A DNA stretch of 64,000 nucleotides from Pseudomonadota bacterium (lineage in GTDB: Bacteria > Myxococcota_A > UBA9160 > SZUA-336), in contig QJZC01000053.1 of assembly GCA_003247575.1 (NCBI GenBank), positions 62,001 to 126,000 of the forward strand. The letters run 5' to 3'. Every line of letters starts with the position of its first letter. Positions within the stretch are counted from its first letter, which is position 1. Made by a program: the position numbers and the translations under genes. Of the stretch, positions 52,761 through 61,759 are shown one piece after another. The notes beneath the pieces were generated by a model, which was not told the DNA's origin, made no database searches, and saw nothing but the letters and a program-made list of their open reading frames with translations.

Positions 52761-53548
52761 GCGGCGAGGCCACTCCACTACTCGAAATCCGCGACCTGTG
52801 TGTCGAGGTCGAGGGAAAGCCGATCTTGCAGGGGCTGGATCTGTGCGTCCGAGCCGGCGAGATCCACGCGGTCATGGGCCCCAACGGCGCCGGCAAGAGC
52901 ACCTTGTCGAACGTGCTGGCGGGCCGCGAAGGCTATACGGTCACGCGGGGGACGGTGCTCTATCGCGGCGAGAATCTGCTCGAGGCGAGCATCGAGGAGC
53001 GCGCGCGCAAGGGCGTGTTCCTGGCGTTCCAGTATCCCGTCGAGATCCCGGGGATCACCAACGGCTACTTTATGCGCACGGCCCTGAACGCCATTCGCAC
53101 TCACCGCGACGAGCAGGAGATCGATGCGTTCGACTTCCTGAAGCTGGTGAAGGAGAAGATGAAGCTTCTCGAGATGGATCCCAAGTTCCTCGACCGCGCC
53201 GTGAACGAAGGCTTTTCCGGAGGCGAGAAGAAGCGCAACGAGATTCTGCAGATGGCGTTGCTTGAGCCACAGCTCGCCATCCTCGACGAGACCGATTCCG
53301 GGCTCGACATCGATGCGCTACGGATCGTCGCCAACGGAGTCAACACCCTGCGCAGCCCGGATCGCGGGATCCTGGTGATCACGCACTATCAGCGCCTGCT
53401 CGATCACATCGTGCCGGATCACACACACGTGCTCATGAACGGCAGGGTCGTCAAGTCGGGCGACCGGTCCTTGGCGCTCGAGCTCGAAGAGCACGGGTAC
53501 AGCTGGATCGAGCAGGAGCTCGCCGCGGCCGGCGGAGCGTCTGCATGA
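52757..53548 (+). CDS. sufC: Fe-S cluster assembly ATPase SufC
   Basis: 263 residues. ABC-type motifs: Walker A GPNGAGKST (about 37-45), signature EGFSGGEKKRNE, Walker B LAILDETDSGLDIDAL and the H-loop LVITHYQRLL. It drives SufBC2D conformational change by ATP hydrolysis. Overlaps sufB and sufD by 4 bases. Confidence 0.97.
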
Positions 53549-54918
53549 GCCTCTCGGCCGCCCAGGCACGCATCGAAGCCCTCCTCGAGCAGCCCCCTGT
53601 CGAATCGCCCATCGGGGCGGCGGCGCGCAAAGCCGCGGCGCTGCAGTACCGTGAGTCCGGTCTCGCACTCGAGCGCGACGAGGCGTGGCGCTTCACGGAC
53701 CTGCGCGCCCTCGAACGCTGGGGCGAGCGGGGCGACCTCTCGGGTAGCGAGCGCCCCCCCGCCCCGGTCGAGTCGGTCAGCGACCCGGCTCTCGAGCCGC
53801 CTGTAGCGCCCCTCCTCGAACGGGTGCGAGAGCAGTGGCTGCTCGGTCCAGAACTGTCCAGCGCACCGTGCTTGGTCTTCCTCGACGGTCGCCTCGAAGC
53901 GGCACTGTCCAGCACCGACTCGCTGCCAGACGGTGTCCACCTGGGAGTACTCGGTGTCGGAGCCGCGCCCGAGCCCGCCTCGGGTCTTCGGAGCGAGCTT
54001 GCGCTCGGATCGATCGCTTCGATCAAGCTACGCGCGCTCACGGCGCTCAACAGCGCCCTCGGCGAAGCAGTGGCCGCGATCCGGATCGAGCCGAACGTGT
54101 CGTTGGACCTGCCCCTGGTCATCGTCCACCTGAGCAGTGGGAGCATTCCCCTCGTGCATCCGCGCACCTGGATCGAGCTGGGTACACACAGCCGAGCTTC
54201 GGTCATCGAGCTTCACGCGAGCCCTGCGGCGGGTGCGCACGTGGTCAACGCCGTGGGTGAGGCGAAGCTCGCCGCTGGAGCACGACTCGAGCACGTGTAC
54301 CTGCAGGATCACGCACTCGAGACCCTGCACTTCGCGGAGCTCGGCGTCTCACAGGAGCGCGACAGCCACTTCGGCTCGCATTCGATCGCGCTCGGAGGAG
54401 CGCTGGCTCGAACCGAGATCCGTAGCGTGCTGGCTGGCGAGGGCGCACACGCACGCCTGCACGGGCTGTACATCGGCGATCAGAGCCAGGTGATCGATCA
54501 CTACACCACCCTGGATCATGCGGCCCCACACACCACGAGCGACGAGCTCTACAAGGGAATCCTCGGCGGGCGCGCCAAGGGAGTCTTCTGCGGGCGCGTA
54601 GAAGTACGTCCTCACGCTCAGAAGATCGATGCGAAGCAGACCAATCGCGCGCTCCTCACGAGCGAAGCCGCTTCCGTGCATACGCGTCCTCAGCTCGAGA
54701 TCTACGCCGACGACGTCCGTTGCAGCCACGGCGCGAGCATCGGCCAGCTCGACCCCGATGCCCTCTTCTATCTGCGGGCACGAGGCATCGGCGAAGCCGA
54801 GGCTCGCGCACTGCTGACCCGCGCCTTCGTCGAAGACGCGCTCGCCGAGCTCTGCTGCGGAGAGATCGCAGAAGGAATACGCACACGCCTGCTGGGGCCG
54901 CGCGCTTCGAGAGCGTAG
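53545..54918 (+). CDS. sufD: Fe-S cluster assembly protein SufD
   Basis: 457 residues. The C-terminal half shows the SufB/SufD beta-helix core: GAHARLHGLYIGDQSQVIDH, KGIFxGRVEVRPHAQKIDAK-type sequence (VFCGRVEVRPHAQKIDA), and LEIYADDVRCSHGASIGQLD with the conserved His. The N-terminal part is less conserved, which is normal for SufD. Part of SufBC2D. It overlaps sufC by 4 bases and precedes sufS by 26 bases. Confidence 0.95.
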   Translation: MSLSAAQARIEALLEQPPVESPIGAAARKAAALQYRESGLALERDEAWRFTDLRALERWGERGDLSGSERPPAPVESVSDPALEPPVAPLLERVREQWLLGPELSSAPCLVFLDGRLEAALSSTDSLPDGVHLGVLGVGAAPEPASGLRSELALGSIASIKLRALTALNSALGEAVAAIRIEPNVSLDLPLVIVHLSSGSIPLVHPRTWIELGTHSRASVIELHASPAAGAHVVNAVGEAKLAAGARLEHVYLQDHALETLHFAELGVSQERDSHFGSHSIALGGALARTEIRSVLAGEGAHARLHGLYIGDQSQVIDHYTTLDHAAPHTTSDELYKGILGGRAKGVFCGRVEVRPHAQKIDAKQTNRALLTSEAASVHTRPQLEIYADDVRCSHGASIGQLDPDALFYLRARGIGEAEARALLTRAFVEDALAELCCGEIAEGIRTRLLGPRASRA

Positions 54919-54944
54919 GCCTCTAGGATAGGAGCGGCCGCGAC

Positions 54945-56168
54945 ATGGGCTACGACGTCAACCAAATCCGACGCGATTTCCCGATCCTGGAACGTCAGGT
55001 GGGGGACAAGTCGCTCGTCTATCTCGACAACGCAGCCACCTCGCAGAAGCCTCGCGCGGTCCTGGATGCGATCGAGCGCTACTACACGCACTCGAACGCC
55101 AACATTCACCGGGGCGTGCATCGGCTCTCGGTCGAGGCGACCCAGGCCTACGAAGGAGCTCGCCAGAAGCTCGCGAGCTTCGTCGGAGCTGACTCCGCTG
55201 AAGAGGTCGTCTTCGTGCGAGGCACGACCGAGGGCATCAACCTCGTCGCGCAAGCCTACGTGCGCCCGCGCGTGGGCCCCGGAGACGAGATTCTGATCTC
55301 GCATCTCGAGCACCACTCCAACATCGTCCCCTGGCAGATGGTCGCCAGGCAGACGGGCGCAAGACTACGCGTCGCGCGCATCAACGAGCGCGGAGAGATC
55401 GACCTCGAGCACTTCCGCGAGCTGCTGAGCGAGAGCACGCGCTTCGTAGCCCTTGCGCACGTATCGAATGCCCTGGGCACCATCAACCCGGTGGCCGACA
55501 TGATCCAGTGGGCGCACGAGGTCGGAGCGCCGGTGTTGCTCGACGGCGCACAAGCCGCGCCCCATCTCGAGCTCGACGTGTCGCGGCTCGACTGCGACTT
55601 CTACACCGTATCGGGTCACAAGATGTACGGCCCTACCGGGATCGGGATCCTTTACGGCAAGCGCGCACGGCTCGAAGAAATGGATCCGTGGGAGGGCGGC
55701 GGCGAGATGATCCGATCCGTCACCTTCGAGGAGACCACCTACAACGAAGTCCCTCACAAGTTCGAGGCGGGGACTCCCAACATCGCCGGCGCCATCGGGC
55801 TCGGCGCGGCTGCCGACTACCTGCGCAGCCTCGACTGGGCGGCCGTCACGGCGCACGAGGACGAGCTGGTCGAGGTCGCGACGCAGCGCCTGCTCGAGCT
55901 GCCCGGTGTACGCATCATCGGCACCGCCGCGCAGAAGACGGGCGTGGTAGCCTTCACCTTGAATGGCGTGCATCCGCACGACGTCGGAACGATCGTGGAC
56001 CAGGAAGGGGTCGCCGTGCGCACCGGGCATCACTGCGCGCAGCCGGTGATCGACCATTTCGGCCTCTCGGCGACCACCCGAGCCTCTTTCGGGCTCTACA
56101 ACACCTTGGCGGAGATCGATCGCTTGATCGCTGCGCTCCGTCAGGTCAGGAAGATATTCGAGCTGTGA
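54945..56168 (+). CDS. sufS: cysteine desulfurase SufS
   Basis: 407 residues. Group II cysteine desulfurase: YLDNAATSQKPRAVLDAI near the start, the PLP-binding Lys in YTVSGHKMYGPTGIGILYGK, and the catalytic Cys in RTGHHCAQPVI. It releases sulfur from cysteine for cluster assembly, likely passing it to SufU encoded next. The SufU GTG overlaps its stop by 3 bases. AGGAG lies before the ATG. Confidence 0.97.
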   Translation: MGYDVNQIRRDFPILERQVGDKSLVYLDNAATSQKPRAVLDAIERYYTHSNANIHRGVHRLSVEATQAYEGARQKLASFVGADSAEEVVFVRGTTEGINLVAQAYVRPRVGPGDEILISHLEHHSNIVPWQMVARQTGARLRVARINERGEIDLEHFRELLSESTRFVALAHVSNALGTINPVADMIQWAHEVGAPVLLDGAQAAPHLELDVSRLDCDFYTVSGHKMYGPTGIGILYGKRARLEEMDPWEGGGEMIRSVTFEETTYNEVPHKFEAGTPNIAGAIGLGAAADYLRSLDWAAVTAHEDELVEVATQRLLELPGVRIIGTAAQKTGVVAFTLNGVHPHDVGTIVDQEGVAVRTGHHCAQPVIDHFGLSATTRASFGLYNTLAEIDRLIAALRQVRKIFEL

Positions 56169-56614
56169 GCGACCTTCGCGAACTCTATCAACAGGTCATC
56201 CTGGACCACTCCAAGCGGCCGCGGAACTTCGGCAAGCTGGAGTGCGGCAGCCAGGCCAAGGGGCACAACCCCTTGTGCGGCGACCGCCTGACCGTCTACG
56301 TCGAGACTCGGGACGGAAAGGTGCGAGATGTTCGCTTCGAGGGCGACGGGTGCGCGATCTCCGTGGCCTCGGCCTCGCTCATGACCGAAGCGGTGCGGGA
56401 TCAGTCCGTAGATGCCGCGCACGCGCTGTTCGAGCGCTTCCACAGCGCGGTCACCTCCTCGCACGACAGCGAGATCGATCTCGACGATCTCGGCAAGCTG
56501 GCCGTGTTGACCGGCGTTCGGCAGTTCCCGATGCGGGTCAAGTGCGCCAGCCTGGCATGGCACACCCTCGAAGCCGCCTTGCGCGGCGAAACGGAGCAGG
56601 TCACGACGGAATGA
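56165..56614 (+). CDS. sufU: SufU-type zinc-dependent sulfurtransferase
   Basis: About 149 residues from a GTG at 56165-56167 that overlaps the sufS TGA. The N-terminus MSDLRELYQQVILDHSKRPR is typical. The zinc/sulfur ligands are all kept: NPLCGDRLTV (Cys and Asp), GDGCAISVASASL (Cys) and RVKCASLAWHTLE (Cys). In Bacillus-type SUF systems SufU accepts sulfur from SufS. The start is set by the coupling; a longer frame upstream lies inside sufS. It overlaps the DUF59 gene by 4 bases. Confidence 0.95.
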   Translation: MSDLRELYQQVILDHSKRPRNFGKLECGSQAKGHNPLCGDRLTVYVETRDGKVRDVRFEGDGCAISVASASLMTEAVRDQSVDAAHALFERFHSAVTSSHDSEIDLDDLGKLAVLTGVRQFPMRVKCASLAWHTLEAALRGETEQVTTE

Positions 56615-57051
56615 GCACACTCGACGAACCCAAACGAGAAGCCAGTACGGCGGCCGGGGCGGCGGAGCAGAGTGAGTCCGCATCCAGCGAGTCCGCCTCC
56701 GACACCCGATTCAAGGCCAACGGCCTCGAGCACGAGACCACCGACGAAGAGGCGGAAGCCATCGGCGAAGCGATCATCGCAGCGATCAAGACCTGCTACG
56801 ATCCGGAGATCCCCGTCGACATCTACGAGCTCGGGCTCATCTACGCCGTCGAGCTCGAGGGCCGCCACGCCATCGTCCGCATGACCCTCACCTCTCCCAT
56901 GTGCCCGGTGGCCGAGAGCCTACCCCTCGAAGTCGAGCAGAGAGTGCGCGAGGTCGAGGGAGTCGGCAGCGCCGAGATCGACCTGGTGTGGGAGCCGCCC
57001 TGGAATCCGGACATGATGAGCGAGGCCGCGCGCCTGGAGCTCGGTTTCTAG
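56611..57051 (+). CDS. DUF59/MIP18-type Fe-S assembly protein (SufT-like)
   Basis: About 146 residues from the ATG at 56611-56613 overlapping the sufU stop. An acidic, probably disordered N-terminus of about 50 residues precedes a DUF59 domain: AIIAAIKTCYDPEIPVDIYE, MTLTSPMCPVAESLP and EIDLVWEPPWNPDMMS. Proteins of this type help cluster maturation or transfer. It closes the SUF operon; the gap to the convergent acyltransferase gene is only 23 bases. Confidence 0.93.
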   Translation: MSTLDEPKREASTAAGAAEQSESASSESASDTRFKANGLEHETTDEEAEAIGEAIIAAIKTCYDPEIPVDIYELGLIYAVELEGRHAIVRMTLTSPMCPVAESLPLEVEQRVREVEGVGSAEIDLVWEPPWNPDMMSEAARLELGF

Positions 57052-57074
57052 CAGCTCCAGGCCCCAGATTCGAA

Positions 57075-58052
57075 TCAGGCGCCGAACAGCCTTCTAGGTA
57101 GGGTTCCCGGCAGCCTGCGCACGGCCAGCAGCACACCTACACTCCCACTCACGGCCACGACCCAGCATGCGAGGGCCGTCAGCGGAGACGGCTTCACGCC
57201 CCACGCGCTCAAAGCGAGCTTGAAGTAGTCCACGAAGAACAGGTGGTAGAGGTAGAACAAGTAGCTCGAGCTACTCAGCGCGACGACGAACCCCGGCAGC
57301 TTTCCTACTCCCGAGAACGCGCAGTAGAGCAAGGCGACCGTCGGAAAGATCGCGACCCAGTCGGAAATCTGTGAATTGCCGACCGTGGTATGCAAGTACA
57401 GCGCCCCGGTCACCGGAATCAGCACGGCGAGCAGGATCGTTCTCCACTGCTCGGCGAAGCGCGAGACCGAGTCCGCATACAGCCCAGCCATCCATCCCAG
57501 CACGAAGTACGGCATCCACAGGAACGGGTTCCGGAGGTGCACACCGAGGTTGAACGGGATTGGAGAGAGCCCTGGAATCTCGAAGAGACTCTGAATCCCG
57601 ATCGAGACAGGAATCAGGACGAGCAGCACCCGCATCGACGCAAGACGGAACAGCGGCACGGTGAGGATGAACAGACACAGGACCAGGACGTAATAGTAAG
57701 GCCCATACGCAGATCCGATCGCGAGATCCGCAACCATTCGGTACAGCGACGGGGGCTCGGACAAGATCGCCCGTCCGAGCAATGCGAGAACGGACGCGAT
57801 TCCATAGGGAATGAGAAGCCGCTGCAAGCGCTGACGAACCGTACTTCCGACTCCTCCGGACTCCGAGTCGGGTCGAGAGGCATACAGGAATGCAGAGCAG
57901 AACAGAAACGCCGGCACAGCGAAGCGCGTCACCTGGCCGATCCAGAGCTCGATCTGCGAGATACCGGGGAGAAACCAGGGGTGAAGGGAATGGATGAGAA
58001 TCACAGCCAGGGTCGCCGTCGCCTTTATGCCGTCCACTGCCGACGAACGCAC
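57075..58052 (-). CDS. acyltransferase-3 family membrane protein
   Basis: About 325 residues from a GTG at 58050-58052 after a GGGAG site; a longer frame upstream has no membrane character. About ten transmembrane helices. The family N-terminus is seen as AVDGIKATATLAVILIHSLH (with the conserved His), and VLALLGRAILSEPPSLY, FLWMPYFVLGWMAGLYAD and SSYLFYLYHLFFVDYFKLAL later. Members O-acylate surface sugars or peptidoglycan. The acceptor is unknown. It is convergent with the SUF operon. Confidence 0.85.
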   Translation of the reverse strand: MRSSAVDGIKATATLAVILIHSLHPWFLPGISQIELWIGQVTRFAVPAFLFCSAFLYASRPDSESGGVGSTVRQRLQRLLIPYGIASVLALLGRAILSEPPSLYRMVADLAIGSAYGPYYYVLVLCLFILTVPLFRLASMRVLLVLIPVSIGIQSLFEIPGLSPIPFNLGVHLRNPFLWMPYFVLGWMAGLYADSVSRFAEQWRTILLAVLIPVTGALYLHTTVGNSQISDWVAIFPTVALLYCAFSGVGKLPGFVVALSSSSYLFYLYHLFFVDYFKLALSAWGVKPSPLTALACWVVAVSGSVGVLLAVRRLPGTLPRRLFGA

Positions 58053-58440
58053 GCCGTCTCCCGCTAGGATCGCGCCCCCTGATGAAATTGCGCCTCCTGA
58101 AGGGGCTGCAGATGCGCTCCTACCAGGCAGTGCTGGCGAGAGGACTCCGGAGGTGGATGGCAGCGCTTGGGCTTCGCTCTCAGGCAAGATTCGGGAATGT
58201 CTTTCCAGCACGAGTCTGCAGCGCCTCAAACCATGCACGCCCCCCGGGGAGTCCAGCATTGCACTCAGGACTGACTCCGTGCAAGAAAAAATGAAGTTCG
58301 CGTGTCGCATCAAAGTTGGAGACCCATACGCCTACAGCGAGCTCGCGTGACGCTCGTCCCGTTCGCTCAGCCTGCTGCCCGTGTGCGGAATCGCCATATG
58401 CTAGAGTCCCCGGCAACTCCAGGGGGTGAGCACTCGCTGA
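58053..58440. other. intergenic region upstream of the polytopic membrane protein
   Basis: About 390 bases between divergent genes. A plus-strand frame crosses it but has no family or codon support, so I left it out. GGGGGTGAGC before the ATG at 58441 is a probable ribosome site. Nothing else was recognised. Confidence 0.4.
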
Positions 58441-60582
58441 ATGGACTCCGAGACTAGATCTGCGCTGCGCTTCGCAAGCCTGGCCGGGTTCTTCTACTTG
58501 CTGGTTGCACTTTGGTCGCTGCGCGCGCTCCTGCCCGATCCGACCGCTCTGCTGGCCATCTCGGCGAGAGCGGACGCAACCCCACTATCCGGAATTACGA
58601 TCCAGGATCAGAATGCCGTCGTCGGCACGGTAGCCTTCAACGCGCGCACACTGGGCGAGGCTCCGAGCAAGATATGGGATGGTGCGCAGTGCTTTCCCAT
58701 GGATCGTGCCACGACCCTAGGGGAGCACATGCTTGGGCCGTCGCTGCGGTCGCTGCCCATCGCGTGGATGACCGACAACCCGATCGCCCCCTTCAACTTC
58801 GTACTCCTTCTGGACCGCTGGCTCGCTGCGATGGCCATGTACGTGCTGGCCTTCAGCCTGACCCGCAACTTCTGGGCCTCGCTGATCAGCGGCTTGCTCT
58901 TCGGCCTACATCCATTTCGCCTGAGTGACATCGCGCATCCCTACGCCGTGGGAAATCACTGGACGCCGCTCGCGCTGCTCTTTGCGCATCGCCTCATGCA
59001 GCGACGCACCTGGGCCAGCGCCGTCGGACTGACCTTGTTCGTTGGACTCCAGTGCGTAGAGGGCGCATACCCCATGCTTGCTCTCGGCGCCTTCGGAGCT
59101 GTGTTCGGCCTTTGTCTCGCAGTGCAGAACTATGCACGGCTCCCTGCCCTGCTCCCCAAGCTCGGCGCATTCGCCCTCGCGGTCGGCCTCCTCGTCTGGT
59201 GGGTCCTCCATCCCTATGGAGAGACCAGCCAGGCCTGGGAGCTGGGCCGGGAGCGAATCACACTGCTTCGCCCTGTCTGGACATTTCTCCCTGGTACGAA
59301 TGCGTTTCCGGGATCCACCCTGTGCCTTCTGGCGGCCTGCGGGCTCGTCGGCTGGGCCCGCTCGGCCTTCCGCGACACTCGCCAGTTCGCTTCGAGCCAC
59401 GAGCTGCCCTACGTCATCGCCACGGTGGCGACCTTCTTCTTCGTCGTGGACCGCATCGCCATCCCAAAGCTCGGGGTCGAGATTCCGCCGCTCTATTCCG
59501 AGCTTCAAAAGCTGGTCCCCCTTCTGGGAATCATACGGGCACCTGCCGCATGCACCTTTGTTCTATACACAGGTCTAGCCGTTCTGGCTGCGTATGGGCT
59601 AAAGCGATGGCTAGAACGAATGGGGACCGGTACACGAGGTTGGATCATCGCGCTCCTACTGAGCACCTCGCTTCTGGAGCTCTTCGTGCCATCCCTAGCG
59701 GCGCGCAGCTTCGGGGCACCCCTAGAGATCGTCACGCGGCCGGCGGCCCCGAACGCAGCTGACCTTGCGCTGTACCAGCGAGTCGTGGACGGGCCGCTGC
59801 TCGACCTCCCCGCGGCTGAACCGGGCTCTGATCCGTGGCTAAGGACTGGAGACTACGTCCTCGCTTCGGCCTACCACCGAAGACGCGTAGGGGGCTGCTA
59901 CACATCGTTCAACGTACAGATCCAGTCGGATCTGGCTCAAATCGCAAGCCAAATTCCGGACGATCCGCGTGCACTCGACCAGCTGCACGCGATCGGCTTC
60001 CGCAACCTCCTGGTGCGCCTGACGAGCTCGTTTCTCCGGCGCTCGTTGCGTGCCCGGCTCCCGGAGCCAGCCATCCCGATTGGCCGAACAAAGAACCTGG
60101 CCCTCTACGAGCTCCGCTCGTCCGATCCCGTCTCGACCTCCCTAGAACCTCTGAGCACACCAAACGACGAAATCTCCGGAGAGCTCAAAGTCCCGACGGG
60201 CGGCAAGCAGGAACTCTCGTTCCCCATCCGCAACCACGGATCCGACACCTATCGACACCCCGATCCCATCCTCCCCTCTCCGCTCACCATTCGCTGGCTC
60301 GATGAAACCGGATCCATCGTCGCGAACGAAGAGCTGACCGGCCTGCTCCCCCTCGCACTCACAGCCGGCCAGAGCTTCGATCGAAAGCTACAGGTCGAAG
60401 TCCCGCCGTCCCCGGGAACCTACCGAGCCGAGCTGTTCGCACGCGACCGCACTTCACGCATCTACTCCAGGCTCGCAGTCCAAATCGACGACACCGGCCG
60501 ACTGCAACGCGAAGCGGGCGACACCTCCAGCAACCCAGCCCCCGTCGCCGCCACAGACGAGAAGTCACCGAATCGACGCTGA
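58441..60582 (+). CDS. large polytopic membrane protein (GT-C/YfhO-like architecture)
   Basis: 713 residues. About ten transmembrane helices fill the first 440 residues, including FASLAGFFYLLVALWSLRAL, WLAAMAMYVLAFSL, FWASLISGLLFGLHPFRLSD and IIALLLSTSLLELFVP. The large loop after the first helix has an acidic DQNAVVG and a WDGAQCFPMDRATTLGEH segment, as in GT-C-type glycosyltransferases that use lipid-linked sugars. The C-terminal 270 residues are soluble and beta-rich, ending in a polar tail. I could not assign a named family. It may modify cell-surface glycans, which fits the acyltransferase gene upstream. Confidence 0.7.
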   Translation: MDSETRSALRFASLAGFFYLLVALWSLRALLPDPTALLAISARADATPLSGITIQDQNAVVGTVAFNARTLGEAPSKIWDGAQCFPMDRATTLGEHMLGPSLRSLPIAWMTDNPIAPFNFVLLLDRWLAAMAMYVLAFSLTRNFWASLISGLLFGLHPFRLSDIAHPYAVGNHWTPLALLFAHRLMQRRTWASAVGLTLFVGLQCVEGAYPMLALGAFGAVFGLCLAVQNYARLPALLPKLGAFALAVGLLVWWVLHPYGETSQAWELGRERITLLRPVWTFLPGTNAFPGSTLCLLAACGLVGWARSAFRDTRQFASSHELPYVIATVATFFFVVDRIAIPKLGVEIPPLYSELQKLVPLLGIIRAPAACTFVLYTGLAVLAAYGLKRWLERMGTGTRGWIIALLLSTSLLELFVPSLAARSFGAPLEIVTRPAAPNAADLALYQRVVDGPLLDLPAAEPGSDPWLRTGDYVLASAYHRRRVGGCYTSFNVQIQSDLAQIASQIPDDPRALDQLHAIGFRNLLVRLTSSFLRRSLRARLPEPAIPIGRTKNLALYELRSSDPVSTSLEPLSTPNDEISGELKVPTGGKQELSFPIRNHGSDTYRHPDPILPSPLTIRWLDETGSIVANEELTGLLPLALTAGQSFDRKLQVEVPPSPGTYRAELFARDRTSRIYSRLAVQIDDTGRLQREAGDTSSNPAPVAATDEKSPNRR

Positions 60583-60796
60583 GCGCGGCTCGAGGTTCAG
60601 ATGGATCAGCGCACACCGGGCCTCTATCCAGGAGTCACACACATTCTGCCTCGGCCAAACCCGCCTCCAACGGAGGAGACATGAGCAGACTTGCAGCCAA
60701 AGTGCGTAGATCTAGGAACGTCTTCGTGGCAGTGTATGCCGACTGCTGTGCGCCGCGAAGTCGCGAGCATCGCAGTCTGCGCGCTCAGCGTAGCGC

Positions 60797-60928
60797 TCAA
60801 TGGCCTGCGCGACGCGTCGCTGCGCTCAGTCTCTCGCGTGCGAAGTCGCTCGCGGCATCGGCGTCGCGCCGCAGTCGCTCCAGCGCACCGGTCAGCGGAA
60901 ATTCGAGCGTAGTCTCGACATGGCTCAT
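60797..60928 (-). pseudogene. possible remnant of a small gene (frameshifted)
   Basis: ATG at 60926-60928 with GGGAG six bases upstream opens a 43-codon frame beginning MSHVETTLEFPLTGALERLR. It stops at 60797. One base shift would continue as AQAIERYAERADCDARDFAA for about 30 more codons. The sequence is protein-like, so this may be a decayed gene. No family recognised. Confidence 0.25.
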
Positions 60929-60975
60929 GAGGGGCTCCCGATAAACCCCGAGAATCTGCGTTATCGGGATCAAAC

Positions 60976-61011
60976 GGCGCTCATCGGGCGCTGAAGGCGG
61001 GAGGTTGAAGC
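60976..61011 (+). repeat. imperfect 36-bp direct repeat, copy A
   Basis: Starts GGCGCTCATCGGGC and ends GGGAGGTTGAAGC. It matches copy B at 61701-61737 in about 31 of 36 positions, same orientation, on the other side of the toxin-antitoxin module. Confidence 0.65.
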
Positions 61012-61072
61012 CACAGGCGGCATTTCAGCAGGAGGCTTGCCCAACGAGGAATTCGCAGGCAAACTTTCATTG

Positions 61073-61309
61073 ATGACGGCTAGTTCCCTGCGCGAAGAGT
61101 TACTCAAGCTCTCCACGGCCGAGCGTCTGGAGCTAGTTGAGGAACTCTGGGAGAGCATCGCGGCCGATAGCGAGGGAGAGTCGTTCCCACTCTCTCCTGG
61201 TCAGAGGGAAGAACTAGCCCGTCGAATTCGGGAACTCGACCAGCATCCCGAAAGAGCGCGGCCCTGGTCCGAAGTCCGACAGCGCCTATGGGCGCGGACG
61301 CGCGGGTGA
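61073..61309 (+). CDS. antitoxin of a ParE-type addiction module (TIGR02574-like)
   Basis: 78 residues from the ATG at 61073-61075; the frame is open to a TTG at 61037. The sequence has the conserved start of addiction-module components: SSLREELLKLSTAERLELVE, then EELWESIAADSE, followed by LSPGQREELARRIRELDQHP and PWSEVRQRLW. This type of antitoxin binds a RelE/ParE-like toxin encoded next. The toxin reading frame downstream is broken. Confidence 0.82.
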   Translation: MTASSLREELLKLSTAERLELVEELWESIAADSEGESFPLSPGQREELARRIRELDQHPERARPWSEVRQRLWARTRG

Positions 61310-61605
61310 CGTCGCCGCTCACTCTTTCTTGCAGCTGAGGATGATCTGCACGACGCAGTCGACTGGTATGACTCTCAGCAGCCAGGCTTGGGCGATATGT
61401 TCTGCGTCCCATCGAAGCGACTTTCGCCAGAATAGAGCGCCTACCCAACGCGTTTCCAACCGTTGAGGACGACATCCAGTCTGCGCTTCTTCGCCGGTTT
61501 CCCTATTCCGTTCTCTTTCGCGTCCGAGAGAAACGCATCGAAGTCATCGCCATCTGGCACGGACACCGCAATCCTGACGGATGGAAGCCGCGCCTCTCTG
61601 GATGA
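61306..61605 (+). pseudogene. ParE/RelE-family toxin, frameshifted
   Basis: GTG at 61306-61308 overlaps the antitoxin stop, beginning (M)TSPLT. The frame then breaks; one frame carries FLAAEDDLHDAVDWYDSQQ, followed by PGLGDMF, and another carries ATFARIERLPNAFP, then RRFPYSVLFRVREKRIEVIA and IWHGHRNPDGWKPRL. Together they make a full ParE-type toxin, but at least two single-base shifts are needed (near 61324 and 61402). The gene is either decayed or contains sequencing errors. The toxin would inhibit translation or gyrase if repaired. Confidence 0.8.
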
Positions 61606-61700
61606 GCCGAACCATGGCTGCCTCGTCTGGCCACAGCCCCCCACAGCACCTGAACGATCCCGCATAGGTCACGAGAAGAACAACTATCCTGGACTATCAG

Positions 61701-61737
61701 GGCGCTCATCGGGCACTGGCGGCGAGAGGTTTAGAGC
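61701..61737 (+). repeat. imperfect 36-bp direct repeat, copy B
   Basis: Starts GGCGCTCATCGGGC and ends GAGAGGTTTAGAGC, matching copy A at 60976-61011. The two copies bracket the antitoxin and broken toxin genes. They do not show the GTTRRRY/RYYYAAC ends of integron attC sites. Confidence 0.65.
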
Positions 61738-61759
61738 TGAACAAACTGCTTCGGCGCTG

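Larger units (their letters stand above)
60583..61072. other. accessory-region segment before the antitoxin gene
   Basis: About 490 bases. The plus strand has an open frame at 60681-60944 with a GGAGGA site but Arg/Ser-rich, non-protein-like composition. The minus strand has a short frame (60797-60928) described separately. An imperfect repeat copy lies at 60976-61011. Confidence 0.4.

Noticed and set aside
60681..60944. Plus-strand frame with a good GGAGGA site as a gene.
   Set aside because: Its product is Arg/Ser/Ala-rich without hydrophobic pattern or family; the opposite strand looks more protein-like.
60976..61737. The 36-bp repeat as integron attC sites.
   Set aside because: Neither copy shows RYYYAAC and GTTRRRY ends at the right distance, and no integrase gene is present in the window.
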